In this document: positions 1 through 7,803 of the stretch, in pieces | Position numbering within the stretch: position 1 is the stretch's first letter | Layout: each line of letters opens with the position of its first letter | Source of the DNA: Dehalococcoidia bacterium | GTDB taxonomy: Bacteria > Chloroflexota > Dehalococcoidia > Bin125 | Assembly (NCBI GenBank): GCA_022826965.1 | Contig: JAJDTU010000001.1 | Location: forward strand, 248,001-312,000 | DNA: 64,000 nucleotides | Reading direction: 5' to 3' | Position numbers and translations under genes: made by a program | Notes under the pieces: generated by a model | Seen by the model: only the letters and a program-made list of their open reading frames with translations | Told to the model about the DNA's origin: nothing | Databases searched by the model: none

Positions 1-1
1 G

Positions 2-367
2 ATCCTCGATCCGCGCCGCCGTCTCGTGTCGGTGCGGCGCGCTCGCGATGCCATCGCGGCCGCAGCCACCCTCGCGGCGCGCGGCCGCTCGGATCTGCAA
101 CCACCCGAACTGGAAGAACTGGCCCTCGGTTCGGAGACGCCGATTCCTGTCACCGCCATGTCGGTGGCGCTTGATCGGCGCACCTCGTGGAACGGCCGCG
201 CCGTCGGCTGGCAACGACCGGCTCCGGACATTGACGACTTCAGTCGCGCCCGTCGGCTGCACCTCAAGGCGCTGGGACTGCTGGCGATGACAGCGGCCGG
301 CGTCGTGGCCGTCGGCGATCTGTTCCGGCCCACGCCAACCTCGAACGGCGAGGAGTGGGAGGAATAG
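2..367 (+). CDS. 3' end of a gene cut by the window edge; possibly CobD/CbiB-like (cobamide biosynthesis)
   Basis: The frame is open from the first complete codon to the TAG at 365-367, so only the C-terminal ~120 residues are present. A GTG at 26 lies in frame but is probably internal. The segment has a P-x-x-A-M-x-x-A-L pattern, then an aromatic and acidic stretch, an Arg-rich helix and a hydrophobic helix (A-L-G-L-L-A-M-T). This order resembles the C-terminus of adenosylcobinamide-phosphate synthase (CobD/CbiB), but the match is from memory and weak. The acidic end (E-E-W-E-E) is not typical of that family. The function is tentative. Confidence 0.45.
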   Translation: MLDPRRRLVSVRRARDAIAAAATLAARGRSDLQPPELEELALGSETPIPVTAMSVALDRRTSWNGRAVGWQRPAPDIDDFSRARRLHLKALGLLAMTAAGVVAVGDLFRPTPTSNGEEWEE

Positions 368-468
368 CGCTATGCAGACAATTCGCCCATGCTTGCTAAG
401 ATCAGCCACGTACCGCAGGCACGTACCACCGAGATGTGACACCGAGACACGACGACCGGAGACCGACC

Positions 469-894
469 ATGCCGCAGTTCCCCTCCGTTGAATGGTTCGA
501 AGCGCTTCGCGACACCGTTCAGGACGACCCGCACTGGCGCGATTTCGGGATGATGGACTGCGCCATGGGCGTCAATGTGGGCGAGACCACGATCAAGCTC
601 GTCTTCGACGGCTACGAGATCCCGGAGATCGCGGATATCTCCAGCTCCACCGATGAGGAAGACCTCGACTTCACGCTCGTGATGCCCGAAGACCGCTGGC
701 AGGAAATGATCGAGAACATCCAGAACAACGGCCACGCCGATCTGCATCACACCCTCAACACGATCGACCTCGAGAGTCCGGAGGAACTCGCAAAGGGCGA
801 GGACTACACCCGCCGAGACCTCTTCTATCGCTTCAACCAGACCCTCCAGGACTTTTTCGACGCGTCGTCCTCGGTAGAGACGACCTTCGCCTAG
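469..894 (+). CDS. SCP2 sterol-binding-like small protein
   Basis: A 141-residue protein with no signal peptide or membrane segment. The opening P-S-V-E-W-F-E-A-L-R followed by a D-P-x-W block and a compact alpha/beta pattern (V-G-E-T-T-I-K-L-V-F-D-G) is typical of the SCP2/alkyl-sulfatase-dimerisation-like fold, which binds hydrophobic ligands or acyl-CoAs. An in-frame GTG at 436 exists, but the ATG at 469 follows a GGAGA-like site and begins exactly at the family's usual N-terminus. A role in lipid or acyl-CoA binding is inference; the gene stands alone between unrelated neighbours. Confidence 0.6.
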   Translation: MPQFPSVEWFEALRDTVQDDPHWRDFGMMDCAMGVNVGETTIKLVFDGYEIPEIADISSSTDEEDLDFTLVMPEDRWQEMIENIQNNGHADLHHTLNTIDLESPEELAKGEDYTRRDLFYRFNQTLQDFFDASSSVETTFA

Positions 895-927
895 ACCCGC
901 CGTCCACGCCATTCCCCTGCGCAATCC

Positions 928-1242
928 ATGACCATCGCCGAACCGCGTCTTCGCGAAGTACTGCGTGCTGCCGGCTGGCCCGACAACGAACTGGAGAACG
1001 CCCTCACGATCTCCTACCACGAGAGTCGTTGGAACCCCCGAGCGGTCAACAAGGATGACCCGTCCGGTGGCAGTTACGGTCTCTTCCAGATCAATGCCTG
1101 GTGGCAGTATTTCGGCGACGCCGAGATCGGTGAAAAACTCGATCCGGTCCTCGCGATGCGCCCGCTCTACAACGCGCGCTATGCCCTGCGAATCTGGCGC
1201 AAAAGCGGCTGGAAGCCGTGGAGCACCGCTCGGTACATCTGA
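928..1242 (+). CDS. Small lytic-transglycosylase/lysozyme-like domain protein
   Basis: A 104-residue single-domain protein. The motif S-Y-H-E-S-R-W-N-P (catalytic Glu candidate E32) and G-L-F-Q-I-N (51-56) are the two signature blocks of the SLT/goose-lysozyme superfamily that cleaves peptidoglycan glycan strands. It is much shorter than usual transglycosylases and shows no signal peptide, so either it is exported some other way or it acts only on lysis. It starts 33 nt after the SCP2-like gene and may be co-transcribed with it. Confidence 0.65.
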   Translation: MTIAEPRLREVLRAAGWPDNELENALTISYHESRWNPRAVNKDDPSGGSYGLFQINAWWQYFGDAEIGEKLDPVLAMRPLYNARYALRIWRKSGWKPWSTARYI

Positions 1243-1330
1243 GGCGAACCATGCCAATCGCAATTCGTCCTCCGCTATATTCAGTTGACATATTCACCAC
1301 CCCTCCTGTGAACCGAGTGGACGAGTAGAC

Positions 1331-2164
1331 GTGGCTATCTCCGTCAAGCTGATCGACCACACCAAGGATCCGATCCGCGCGCTCTACATGGCGTACCGCG
1401 TCTGCTACTCGGCCCTGACGCCGCAGCAGGTGCTCGACCGGATCGACGACGAGCGCATCTCACGGGAGAAGATGCTCGAATTCGTCGAGGCCCGCTTGCT
1501 CACCGGCCACATGTCCCCGCTCGAGCAGGTCCATTTCGAGTTCGGCATCTCCGGCGTCTCGCGCGCCTTCTCGCACCAGTTCGTGCGCCACCGCATCGGG
1601 ATCAGCTTCGAGCAGCAGAGCCAGCGCTATGTCACCTACAAGGGCGGCGCCTTTCCTTACACCGTGCCCAAGACCGTGGAGAAAGCGGGGCTCGGCGACG
1701 ATATGACGGCGCTCTTCGCTCAGGCCGGCGCGCTCTACGAGAAGATGGTCGAGGCCGGCGTGCCCGCCGAGGATGCCCGCTTCCTGCTGCCCAATGCCAC
1801 CAACACCAACTTCAAGATCACGGTCAACTTCGCCTCGCTCCTGCACATCTCCGACCTCCGTCTCTGCACCCGGGCACAGTGGGAGTTCCGCAAGGTCGTC
1901 TCCCTGATGCGGGCCGAAGTCGTCAAGGTCGCCCCGGAACTGGGCCGCCAGCTCCAGCCCAAGTGCGGCGAACGCCGCCTCGGCTACTGCGACGAGGACT
2001 ACGAGGCCTGGGAAGCCTGCCCCATCGGCCGCAAGCGCCCGCACAAGACCGAACTCTTCAACCTCTACGACGCCTACCGTCAGGGCGAACTCGACGACCT
2101 CAACGCCGAAGACATGGCCATCATCGCCGCCGACACCGACGACGCCCCCGCCTACATCCGCTGA
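1331..2164 (+). CDS. thyX: Flavin-dependent thymidylate synthase ThyX
   Basis: A 277-residue protein that would make dTMP from dUMP using FAD and methylene-tetrahydrofolate. The ThyX signature appears at residues 86-100 (R-H-R-...-S-Q-R-Y). Counted directly there are eight residues between RHR and the Ser, where the textbook motif has seven. Flanking blocks also fit the family: H-M-S-P-L-E-Q near 60-66, and N-A-T-N-T-N-F in the second half. The start is a GTG. It is isolated, and a dispersed palindromic repeat follows about 100 nt after its stop. No ThyA is seen in the window. Confidence 0.93.
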   Translation: MAISVKLIDHTKDPIRALYMAYRVCYSALTPQQVLDRIDDERISREKMLEFVEARLLTGHMSPLEQVHFEFGISGVSRAFSHQFVRHRIGISFEQQSQRYVTYKGGAFPYTVPKTVEKAGLGDDMTALFAQAGALYEKMVEAGVPAEDARFLLPNATNTNFKITVNFASLLHISDLRLCTRAQWEFRKVVSLMRAEVVKVAPELGRQLQPKCGERRLGYCDEDYEAWEACPIGRKRPHKTELFNLYDAYRQGELDDLNAEDMAIIAADTDDAPAYIR

Positions 2165-2270
2165 TTCCCGGTCCCCACTTCACACGGGGGACCAGCTTAC
2201 CTCCCGCGGCATCGCAGCGACCGGCTGCCCTCTCCCCTGTTCCGTCCGGGAGACGCCGTCCCTGTTCTTT

Positions 2271-2315
2271 TCTCCCCCCGCGCAGCGGGGGGAGATGCCG
2301 AAGGCAGAGGGGGGC
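2271..2315. repeat. Dispersed palindromic repeat, family A (copy 1)
   Basis: A C-run/G-run hairpin (CTCCCCCCG-CGCAG-CGGGGGGAG) is followed by ATGCCGAAGGCAGAGGGGGG. The same unit recurs at 7727, 28125 and 32452 and as a variant at 24741. It lies between ThyX (plus strand) and the minus-strand SRPBCC gene, so it could act as a bidirectional transcript end. Confidence 0.85.
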
Positions 2316-2330
2316 CCCCAGCCCCAGCAA

Positions 2331-2762
2331 CTATCGCAACTCCCCCTCAACAACCCGCTTCAGCGCCGCAATCTGACCACCATCCGTCCGACGAATCGCG
2401 AACCGGATCAACGGCCCCAGCAGCAGATACTGCAGCCCGCTGAACTGGCACTCGGCCTCGAGACTGACCCGACTCCTGCCATCCCCGGCCGGCTCAACCG
2501 AGTACGTGTAGTCGGCCGTGACGCCGCCTTGCCGCGAACGCAGCGTGACCGACCGCCCCGGATCGCAGCGCGCAATCACGGATTCGCGATCCTGCCCCCG
2601 CGTGAAGAACTGGACCCGAGCCCCCTCCACGGTCTCCCCGTCGATCGACATCGACTCGATCCCGTTCATCCAGCGCACCGCACCCGGCCAGTCCGTCAGC
2701 ACGGCCCACACCTCTTCGGGCGGCCGATTGATCGTCTCGCCGACCGATATCGTCCGGCCCAT
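2331..2762 (-). CDS. SRPBCC (START/polyketide cyclase-like) ligand-binding protein
   Basis: A 143-residue protein with the usual size and pattern of the SRPBCC fold: an opening beta-strand with I-N-R-P-P-E-E-V-W-A-V-L-T-D-W, W-M-N-G-I in the first third, a strand-rich middle, and a C-terminal helix. These proteins bind hydrophobic small molecules in a deep cavity. The ATG is preceded by AAGGAG about 8 nt upstream on the minus strand. It is the last of four same-strand genes that starts with the MBL hydrolase at 4334. No ligand can be deduced. Confidence 0.75.
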   Translation of the reverse strand: MGRTISVGETINRPPEEVWAVLTDWPGAVRWMNGIESMSIDGETVEGARVQFFTRGQDRESVIARCDPGRSVTLRSRQGGVTADYTYSVEPAGDGRSRVSLEAECQFSGLQYLLLGPLIRFAIRRTDGGQIAALKRVVEGELR

Positions 2763-2818
2763 GTGATCGCTCCTTGCGCTATTCCGTCGTCTGAAGGCAC
2801 GCTCTCACGACGGACGGG

Positions 2819-3082
2819 TCAGTCATCCATCAGTTCGTCCTCATACCCCCGGTCGTCTGGCAGCGCGCCGTTGTGGTCATCCCCGTCGATCGGTGCATCG
2901 CCATCGAGCAGATCGCCGCCCACGACTCCGAACCCGACCAGCGGAACAATGTCGTCCTCCACGTGCCGCTGCGCCCGCTGCTCGCTCTCCTCTCTTGTCG
3001 CCTCGTTGGGGACGGAGGACAGGTATCGGATAGCTAGGAGAATCACAACGACCACTGCGACGATGACCACGATCGCTTCCAT
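2819..3082 (-). CDS. Small single-pass membrane protein with acidic tail
   Basis: An 87-residue frame. Residues 3-20 are a near-continuous Val/Ile/Ala/Leu membrane helix, followed by a charged E/R/Q stretch and a very acidic Asp-rich C-terminus. It resembles no family I can name. It sits in the minus-strand group between the SRPBCC and VOC genes with short spacers, which supports it being real. A chance frame cannot be excluded. Confidence 0.5.
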   Translation of the reverse strand: MEAIVVIVAVVVVILLAIRYLSSVPNEATREESEQRAQRHVEDDIVPLVGFGVVGGDLLDGDAPIDGDDHNGALPDDRGYEDELMDD

Positions 3083-3135
3083 CTCGATCTCCGTTCTGGG
3101 TCAATCGCCTGAGCTTCAGGAGCATCAGCCGGGGA

Positions 3136-3501
3136 TCAATCCCCCACCAATTCAAGCAACTGGACAAAGTTACCGTCCGGATCGAGCAGAGTAGCGACTT
3201 CGCCGCCCCAGGACTCACGCTCCGGCTCACGATGCACCCCGATGTCAGGGTCCGCCGAGATCACCCGACGGAACTCGCCGGAAACATCGTCGACAAAGAG
3301 GTTGATCTGCATCCGCGCCGGCTCCAGCGTCGGCCCCGAGATCTCCGAGTGGTCGAGCAACCGGATGAACCCGCCCGCAGCCTCGAACACCGGATCGCGG
3401 TACTTCGCCACCCGCTCGAGCCCCAGCGTCGGCCCGTAGAACCGAGTCATCGCCTCGATCTGGCCGGTGCCGACCATTAGCGTCAGCTCGTGCACCTCCA
3501 T
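3136..3501 (-). CDS. VOC (glyoxalase/bleomycin-resistance) family protein
   Basis: A ~121-residue single VOC module: an opening E-V-H-E-L-T-L-M-V-G, then M-T-R-F-Y-G-P-T-L-G-L-E, and a closing D-P-D-G-N-F-V-Q-L-L-E. VOC proteins bind a metal through His/Glu on paired beta-alpha-beta-beta-beta units and act as lyases, isomerases or dioxygenases. The likely start is the ATG at 3501 (GAGG 6 nt upstream); a GTG at 3513 that overlaps the stop of the upstream MBL gene is the alternative. The overlap implies translational coupling to that hydrolase. The substrate is unknown. Confidence 0.8.
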   Translation of the reverse strand: MEVHELTLMVGTGQIEAMTRFYGPTLGLERVAKYRDPVFEAAGGFIRLLDHSEISGPTLEPARMQINLFVDDVSGEFRRVISADPDIGVHREPERESWGGEVATLLDPDGNFVQLLELVGD

Positions 3502-3509
3502 CGCCAACC

Positions 3510-4334
3510 TCACACCTCTAGCGACAGACCGTCCGACGCCACCACGATCGTGCCGTCAAACGCCCGCCGTGCCTCTTCCACCAACTCCCAGTCTTGCTCG
3601 AGCGGCATGATATGCGTCAGCACGAGCGTCCCCACCCCAGCGTCACGAGCGACCTGACCGGCCGACTCCGCCCGCGAGTGAGTGCCCCGCACCCCGCGTA
3701 ACAGGCCCGCTCGCCCCGACTCCGACATGCCCTCCGTCATCCGCTCCAGGCACGACTCCGTGTACGCCTCATGCACCAACACATCGGCGCCGTCGGCCAG
3801 CGGGACCAGTATCTCGGGCGCGTAGGTCGTGTCCCCCGTGTAGACCAGCGAGCGTCCCCCAGCCTCAAAGCGCCGCGCCAGGCACTCCAGGTACGGCGCA
3901 TGCGGAACCTCGACCGAGCGCACCTCGACCCCGCCAATCTCCCGCTCATCCCCCGGGCGAGTCAACTCGACCGACACTCCCTCCAGCCAGGTTCTGACGA
4001 AGTCGTTCGTGGCATTGACTTGGGCAAAACCCAGCGCCGCCTCGATGTACATGTCGGTGTCCCGGGGTCCATACACCGTCACCGGACGCCCCTGCCGCAC
4101 GATCAACCGGCTAAACAGTTCAACGACCCCCATTGCATGGTCGAAGTGCAGATGCGAGAAGACCACGTCCCCAACCAGGTCCGGATCCAGCCCCGAATCC
4201 GCCATCCGCTCCATGAACCCCGGCCCCGTATCCACCAACATCCGAGCATCCCCATGAGCCAGATGAATCGAAGAAGCCCCCCGCCGAGGATTCACCGCCG
4301 CCCCCGCCCCCGAACCGCAGAAGGTGATTCTCAT
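3510..4334 (-). CDS. Metallo-beta-lactamase-fold hydrolase, RNase Z-like
   Basis: A 274-residue protein starting M-R-I-T-F-C-G-S-G with the zinc motif H61-x-H63-x-D65-H66, a later Y-T-G-D-T block and a C-terminal L-T-H-I-M-P block. This is the arrangement of the RNase Z/ElaC-like branch of the MBL fold. It could be an RNase Z or a small-molecule ester or phosphodiester hydrolase; the very long exosite arm typical of true RNase Z is not obvious. GGAGGAG lies about 8 nt before the ATG. Its stop overlaps the possible GTG of the VOC gene. Confidence 0.82.
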   Translation of the reverse strand: MRITFCGSGAGAAVNPRRGASSIHLAHGDARMLVDTGPGFMERMADSGLDPDLVGDVVFSHLHFDHAMGVVELFSRLIVRQGRPVTVYGPRDTDMYIEAALGFAQVNATNDFVRTWLEGVSVELTRPGDEREIGGVEVRSVEVPHAPYLECLARRFEAGGRSLVYTGDTTYAPEILVPLADGADVLVHEAYTESCLERMTEGMSESGRAGLLRGVRGTHSRAESAGQVARDAGVGTLVLTHIMPLEQDWELVEEARRAFDGTIVVASDGLSLEV

Positions 4335-4471
4335 GGCTCAAGCTCCTCCCCGCAGGCTACCTCTACGCAACGCCACAGCGGTCCCGGTTCGCGTTCTGCC
4401 ACGCCCGCCAAAACGGGCACCTCCCTTTGTCCGCCTGTCCTTCGTCCGTCAACGAGTGAACAGTCCCGGCC

Positions 4472-4499
4472 TTGGCAATCGAACGCATGTCCGTATAAC
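4472..4499 (+). promoter_or_regulatory. Candidate sigma70-type promoter TTGGCA-16-TATAAC
   Basis: TTGGCA at 4472-4477 and TATAAC at 4494-4499 are separated by 16 nt and lie upstream of the CoA-transferase gene on the same strand. This is a good match for a housekeeping promoter in a G+C-rich background. It is a prediction from sequence alone. Confidence 0.4.
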
Positions 4500-4698
4500 A
4501 TCATCCCGGACCAAACTGCGATCGCGGCAAAGAATCCGAACGATGACCACTCCGACTTCAGCGAGCGCTACCGACCGTTCCCGCCGAGCCCATATCCGTC
4601 CGCTCAGGACCATCTGAATCCGAACAGACCCGAACATGACCGAACAAAACCGAACAGAGAAACCTGAAGAAAGCTGAAACAACCTGAAAGTCTGAAAG

Positions 4699-4729
4699 CA
4701 CGATCTCCAGTGAATCGCTGGAGATCGTG
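4699..4729. other. Perfect 12-bp stem hairpin in the leader
   Basis: CACGATCTCCAG, a 7-nt loop (TGAATCG), then CTGGAGATCGTG. Only a weak T-rich stretch (GTGTTTCC) follows, so it is a poor intrinsic terminator but could be an RNA structural element or a protein-binding site in the leader of the CoA-transferase gene. Confidence 0.6.
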
Positions 4730-4808
4730 TGTTTCCACTGCCGAAAAAATTTTTCGCCGAAAACCTGAAACTTGCAAGATCGACCCACGTCCGAACAATC
4801 CCAACGAG

Positions 4809-6074
4809 ATGCATCACGCCCTAAACTCCCAAACCATGCCGCCCCTCACCGGACTCCGAGTCCTCGACCATGGCCACGTCTGGGCCGGCCCCCTGCTCGG
4901 CATGTTCCTCGCCGATCTCGGCGCCGAGGTCATCAAGGTCGGCGCGCCCCACCGACTCTCCGGCGTCTCGATCGGCGGCCAACGCGCCCCTGTCGGCTCG
5001 ATCGGCGGCGACCGCGGCTCCACGCCGGCCGACGATCCCCGCGCTTTCCACGGCCTCGACCGCGGCAAGAAGTCGATCGCCATCCACCTCGGCGATCCGC
5101 GCGGACGCGACCTCTACCTCGAGTTGGTCGAGCGATCGGACATCGTCTTGGAGAATTTCTCGCCGCGCGTGATGCCCTCGCTGGGGCTCTCCTACGACGT
5201 GCTCTCCGACGTCAATCCCCGGCTCATCATGGTCGCCCTGTCCGCCTCCGGCGCGACCGACGGTCCCTGGCGCAACCTGGTCACCTACGGACCCTCCCTG
5301 GCCGCCCTCTACGGGCTCAAGTCGCTGCTCGGCTATCCCGACGACCCACAACCGCGCGAGGACACCGCCGACCTCGACCCGACCGCCGCCGGCCACGCCT
5401 TCGTCGCCCTCCTCGCCGCGCTCGAGTATCGCGAACGCACCGGTCGCGGCCAGTTCATCGACCTCGCTCAGGGTGAAGCGACGCTGCAGCGCGCCGCCCG
5501 GCCCTTGATGGACTGGCTGCTCAACCGGCGCGACGCCGGACCACAGGGCAACCGGAGTTCGGCCATGGCGCCGCACGGCGTCTACCCCGCACTGGACGAG
5601 GACTCGTGGCTGGCGATCGTGGTGCGCTCCGACGACGAGTGGTCGGCGCTCTGCGAGCTCGCCCCACACCTTGATCAACCCGATTGGTCAACCATGCGAG
5701 GCCGTCTCAACGACCAGGACGCGCTCGATGACGCCGTTGCGAGCTGGACTCGAAACTACGAAGCGATGGAGTTGAGCATCCAGCTCCAGGGCGCGGGCGT
5801 TCCCGCCTTCCCGATGATGGATCCGACTGCCCTGCTGATCGATGAGGACTATGCCACCCTGTCCCACGCGAACATCGACCTCAGCGCTGAGGCCGCCGAG
5901 CCGCTGCGCGGCGGATCGCTCTACACGGGCACCCCATGGAAGATGGCCCGAAGCCCGGCCGCGCTCACGGCGCCGATTCCCAACCGCGGCGAGCACGATG
6001 ACGAGATCTACGGCGATCTCCTCGGCCTCGGCGAAACCGCCAGAGCCGAGCTTCGCGAGGCCGGCGTCATCTGA
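4809..6074 (+). CDS. CaiB/BaiF family CoA-transferase (class III)
   Basis: About 421 residues from the ATG at 4809; an ATG at 4836 (M-P-P-L-T-G-L-R-V-L-D) is an alternative and begins right at the family domain. Family hallmarks are the opening G-L-R-V-L-D-H-G-H-V-W-A-G-P, A-D-L-G-A-E-V-I-K-V, and the D-L-D-P-T-A-A-G-H block holding the candidate catalytic Asp that forms the acyl-enzyme anhydride. These enzymes move CoA between carboxylates by a ping-pong or ordered mechanism. It is the first of three CaiB genes here. The donor and acceptor acids cannot be read from the sequence. Confidence 0.9.
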   Translation: MHHALNSQTMPPLTGLRVLDHGHVWAGPLLGMFLADLGAEVIKVGAPHRLSGVSIGGQRAPVGSIGGDRGSTPADDPRAFHGLDRGKKSIAIHLGDPRGRDLYLELVERSDIVLENFSPRVMPSLGLSYDVLSDVNPRLIMVALSASGATDGPWRNLVTYGPSLAALYGLKSLLGYPDDPQPREDTADLDPTAAGHAFVALLAALEYRERTGRGQFIDLAQGEATLQRAARPLMDWLLNRRDAGPQGNRSSAMAPHGVYPALDEDSWLAIVVRSDDEWSALCELAPHLDQPDWSTMRGRLNDQDALDDAVASWTRNYEAMELSIQLQGAGVPAFPMMDPTALLIDEDYATLSHANIDLSAEAAEPLRGGSLYTGTPWKMARSPAALTAPIPNRGEHDDEIYGDLLGLGETARAELREAGVI

Positions 6075-6109
6075 TCCCGCGCGATAACAGCATCGAACGC
6101 CGGGCGGGT

Positions 6110-6115
6110 TATCCT
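6110..6115 (+). promoter_or_regulatory. Candidate -10 box TATCCT upstream of the dienelactone hydrolase pair
   Basis: TATCCT lies about 35 nt before the ATG at 6151. The same hexamer precedes genes at 44426, 46436 and 52683. The implied short leader contains GAGAGGAC as ribosome binding site. Confidence 0.35.
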
Positions 6116-6150
6116 CGCAAGGCTGATACCAGCCTGAGAGGACACCAACC

Positions 6151-6909
6151 ATGTGCCACCGATACGAAGCCCTGCCCGCCATCACTCCGATTGCCGGAGC
6201 CGCCGTCGACGTTGAAGACCTCACTCTGACCGCTTCGGACGGCGTCCAGTTCGCAGCATTCCACGCCAAGGCCGAATCACCGAGCGGACCGGGAATGGTC
6301 ATCCTGCCGGACGTGCGCGGACTCTTCCGCTTCTACGAAGAGCTTGCCATCCGCTTCGCCGAGATCGGCGTTGACGCCGTCGCGATTGACTACTTCGGCC
6401 GTACCGCCGGCGTCTCCAAGCGCGACGCCGAGTTCGACTTCTGGCCACACGTCCGCAGCACGACCGCCGACGGTGTTTCCGCCGACACCGCCGCCGCGGT
6501 CGCCGTCCTGCGGGCCAACGACGCCGACCGCGCCGTCTTCACCGTCGGCTTCTGCTTCGGCGGCAGCAACAGCTGGTTGCAGGCCTCAGCGGGGCACGGA
6601 CTGGCAGGTGCGATCGGCTTCTACGGTCGTCCGACCGCCGAAGGCCTCAACGGCGCTCCCGCGCCATCAGCCACCGTCTCCGAGATCGAGTGCCCGATCC
6701 TCGGCCTGATGGGCGGAGCGGACGAGAGCATCCCGGCTGACGCCGTCGCCGAGTGGGATGCCGCCCTCGGAGCCGGCGGCGTCACCCGAGAGATCGTAAC
6801 CTACGACGGCGCCCCGCACAGCTTCTTCGACCGCTCCTACGACGAGCACGTCGACGCCTGCGACGACGCCTGGCAGCGAATCCAGTCCTTCATCGCCGCC
6901 AACAGCTAG
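6151..6909 (+). CDS. Dienelactone hydrolase family protein (tandem copy 1)
   Basis: A 252-residue alpha/beta hydrolase. The nucleophile motif G-F-C-F-G-G has Cys135, and the late A-P-H-S-F-F block carries the catalytic His (about 223); an Asp near 187 (G-G-A-D-E) completes the Cys-Asp-His triad. Enzymes of this family open lactone rings such as dienelactone in aromatic catabolism or hydrolyse related esters. The N-terminus M-C-H-R-Y is unusual and shared with the next gene. It is separated by 52 nt from a close paralogue, and GAGGACACC precedes both starts. Confidence 0.92.
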   Translation: MCHRYEALPAITPIAGAAVDVEDLTLTASDGVQFAAFHAKAESPSGPGMVILPDVRGLFRFYEELAIRFAEIGVDAVAIDYFGRTAGVSKRDAEFDFWPHVRSTTADGVSADTAAAVAVLRANDADRAVFTVGFCFGGSNSWLQASAGHGLAGAIGFYGRPTAEGLNGAPAPSATVSEIECPILGLMGGADESIPADAVAEWDAALGAGGVTREIVTYDGAPHSFFDRSYDEHVDACDDAWQRIQSFIAANS

Positions 6910-6961
6910 ACTTCCTTGCTCTCAACGCTGAGCCCAACCAGCGACAAAGAGGACACCGAAG

Positions 6962-7717
6962 ATGTGTCACCGCTATCAAGCCCTGCCCGCCATCACTCCA
7001 ATCGCCGGAGCAGCCGTCGACGTCGAAGACCTAACCCTGACCGCGTCCGACGGCGTCCAGTTTGCGGCCTTCCACGCCAAGGCGGAGTCGCCCACAGGAC
7101 CAGGGATGGTGATCCTGCCCGACGTGCGCGGACTCTTCCGTTTCTACGAGGAGCTCGCCATTCGCTTCGCCGAGATCGGCGTCGACGCCGTCGCGATCGA
7201 CTACTTCGGCCGCTCGGCCGGCGTCTCCAAACGCGACGCGGACTTCGACTTCATGCCGCACGTCCATGCGACGACGCCCGAAGGCATCGTGGCTGACACC
7301 GCAACCGCTGTCGCCGTCCTGCGCGCCAATGTCCCCGAGCGCAAGGTGTTTACTGTTGGCTTCTGCTTCGGCGGCAGCAATAGCTGGCTCCAGGCGTCGT
7401 CCGGACACGGACTCGCTGGTGCGATCGGATTCTACGGTCGGCCAACCGTCGATGGCCTCCACGGGCCCGCTCCCTCTGGCACAGTCGCCGAGATCGAGTG
7501 TCCCATCCTCGGTCTGTTTGGCGGAGCTGACGAGATGATCCCGGCCGACGCAGTCGCCGAATGGGACGCTGCACTCCAGGCCGCCGGCGTCAGCCGCGAG
7601 ATCGTCACCTACGAAGGCGCCCCGCACAGCTTCTTCGACCGCTCCTACGACGAACACGTGGACGCCTGCAATGACGCCTGGCACCGAGTCCAGTCCTTCA
7701 TCGCAACCAACAGCTAA
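6962..7717 (+). CDS. Dienelactone hydrolase family protein (tandem copy 2)
   Basis: A 251-residue paralogue of the preceding gene, with long identical stretches, the same M-C-H-R-Y N-terminus, the same F-C-F-G-G nucleophile block and the same A-P-H-S-F-F His block. Differences cluster between residues 95 and 125 and around 160-175, near segments that often shape substrate pockets. Duplication included the ribosome-binding region (GAGGACACC). Recent gene duplication followed by substrate divergence is the simplest reading. A dispersed repeat follows its stop within 10 nt. Confidence 0.92.
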   Translation: MCHRYQALPAITPIAGAAVDVEDLTLTASDGVQFAAFHAKAESPTGPGMVILPDVRGLFRFYEELAIRFAEIGVDAVAIDYFGRSAGVSKRDADFDFMPHVHATTPEGIVADTATAVAVLRANVPERKVFTVGFCFGGSNSWLQASSGHGLAGAIGFYGRPTVDGLHGPAPSGTVAEIECPILGLFGGADEMIPADAVAEWDAALQAAGVSREIVTYEGAPHSFFDRSYDEHVDACNDAWHRVQSFIATNS

Positions 7718-7726
7718 GTCTCCTTT

Positions 7727-7769
7727 CTCCCCCCCGGAGCGGGGGGAGATGCCGAAGGCAGAGGGGGGC
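7727..7769. repeat. Dispersed palindromic repeat, family A (copy 2)
   Basis: TCTCCCCCC-GGAGC-GGGGGGAGATGCCGAAGGCAGAGGGGGG, 10 nt after the stop of the second dienelactone hydrolase and 34 nt before the cupin ATG. The hairpin loop differs from copy 1, the 3' tail is the same. Confidence 0.85.
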
Positions 7770-7803
7770 ACACGGAAATCGATTCAGAGAAAGGCTCAAC
7801 ACC

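Larger units (their letters stand above)
4335..4808. other. Long divergent intergenic region with AT-rich and repeat-rich leader
   Basis: No convincing gene lies in these 474 nt. The plus strand carries four CCGAACA-type heptamers at 4619-4657 and a further one near 4790, then a run of CTGAA(A) repeats at 4663-4697 with another at 4764. There is a 12-bp hairpin at 4699-4729 and an A6T5 tract (4742-4756). Base composition is clearly lower in G+C than the flanking genes. It would form a ~300-nt leader for the CoA-transferase if the promoter at 4472-4499 is used. Confidence 0.6.

Noticed and set aside
64-112. Rho-independent terminators after most genes
   Set aside because: I looked for hairpins with T-runs at gene ends; apart from 60772-60801 none had a convincing T-tract, and the dispersed repeats are the only strong hairpins.
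370-1263. Long minus-strand frame opposite the SCP2-like and lysozyme-like genes
   Set aside because: It covers two well-supported plus-strand genes and has no family signal; antisense frames of this length are expected in G+C-rich DNA.
2271-2315. CRISPR array or tandem repeats made by family A repeats
   Set aside because: Copies are separated by kilobases, vary in sequence and are palindromic; there are no regular spacers and no cas genes.
4710-4808. Extended start of the first CoA-transferase
   Set aside because: The GTG at 4710 sits in the hairpin loop region, and the added residues do not match the family N-terminus.
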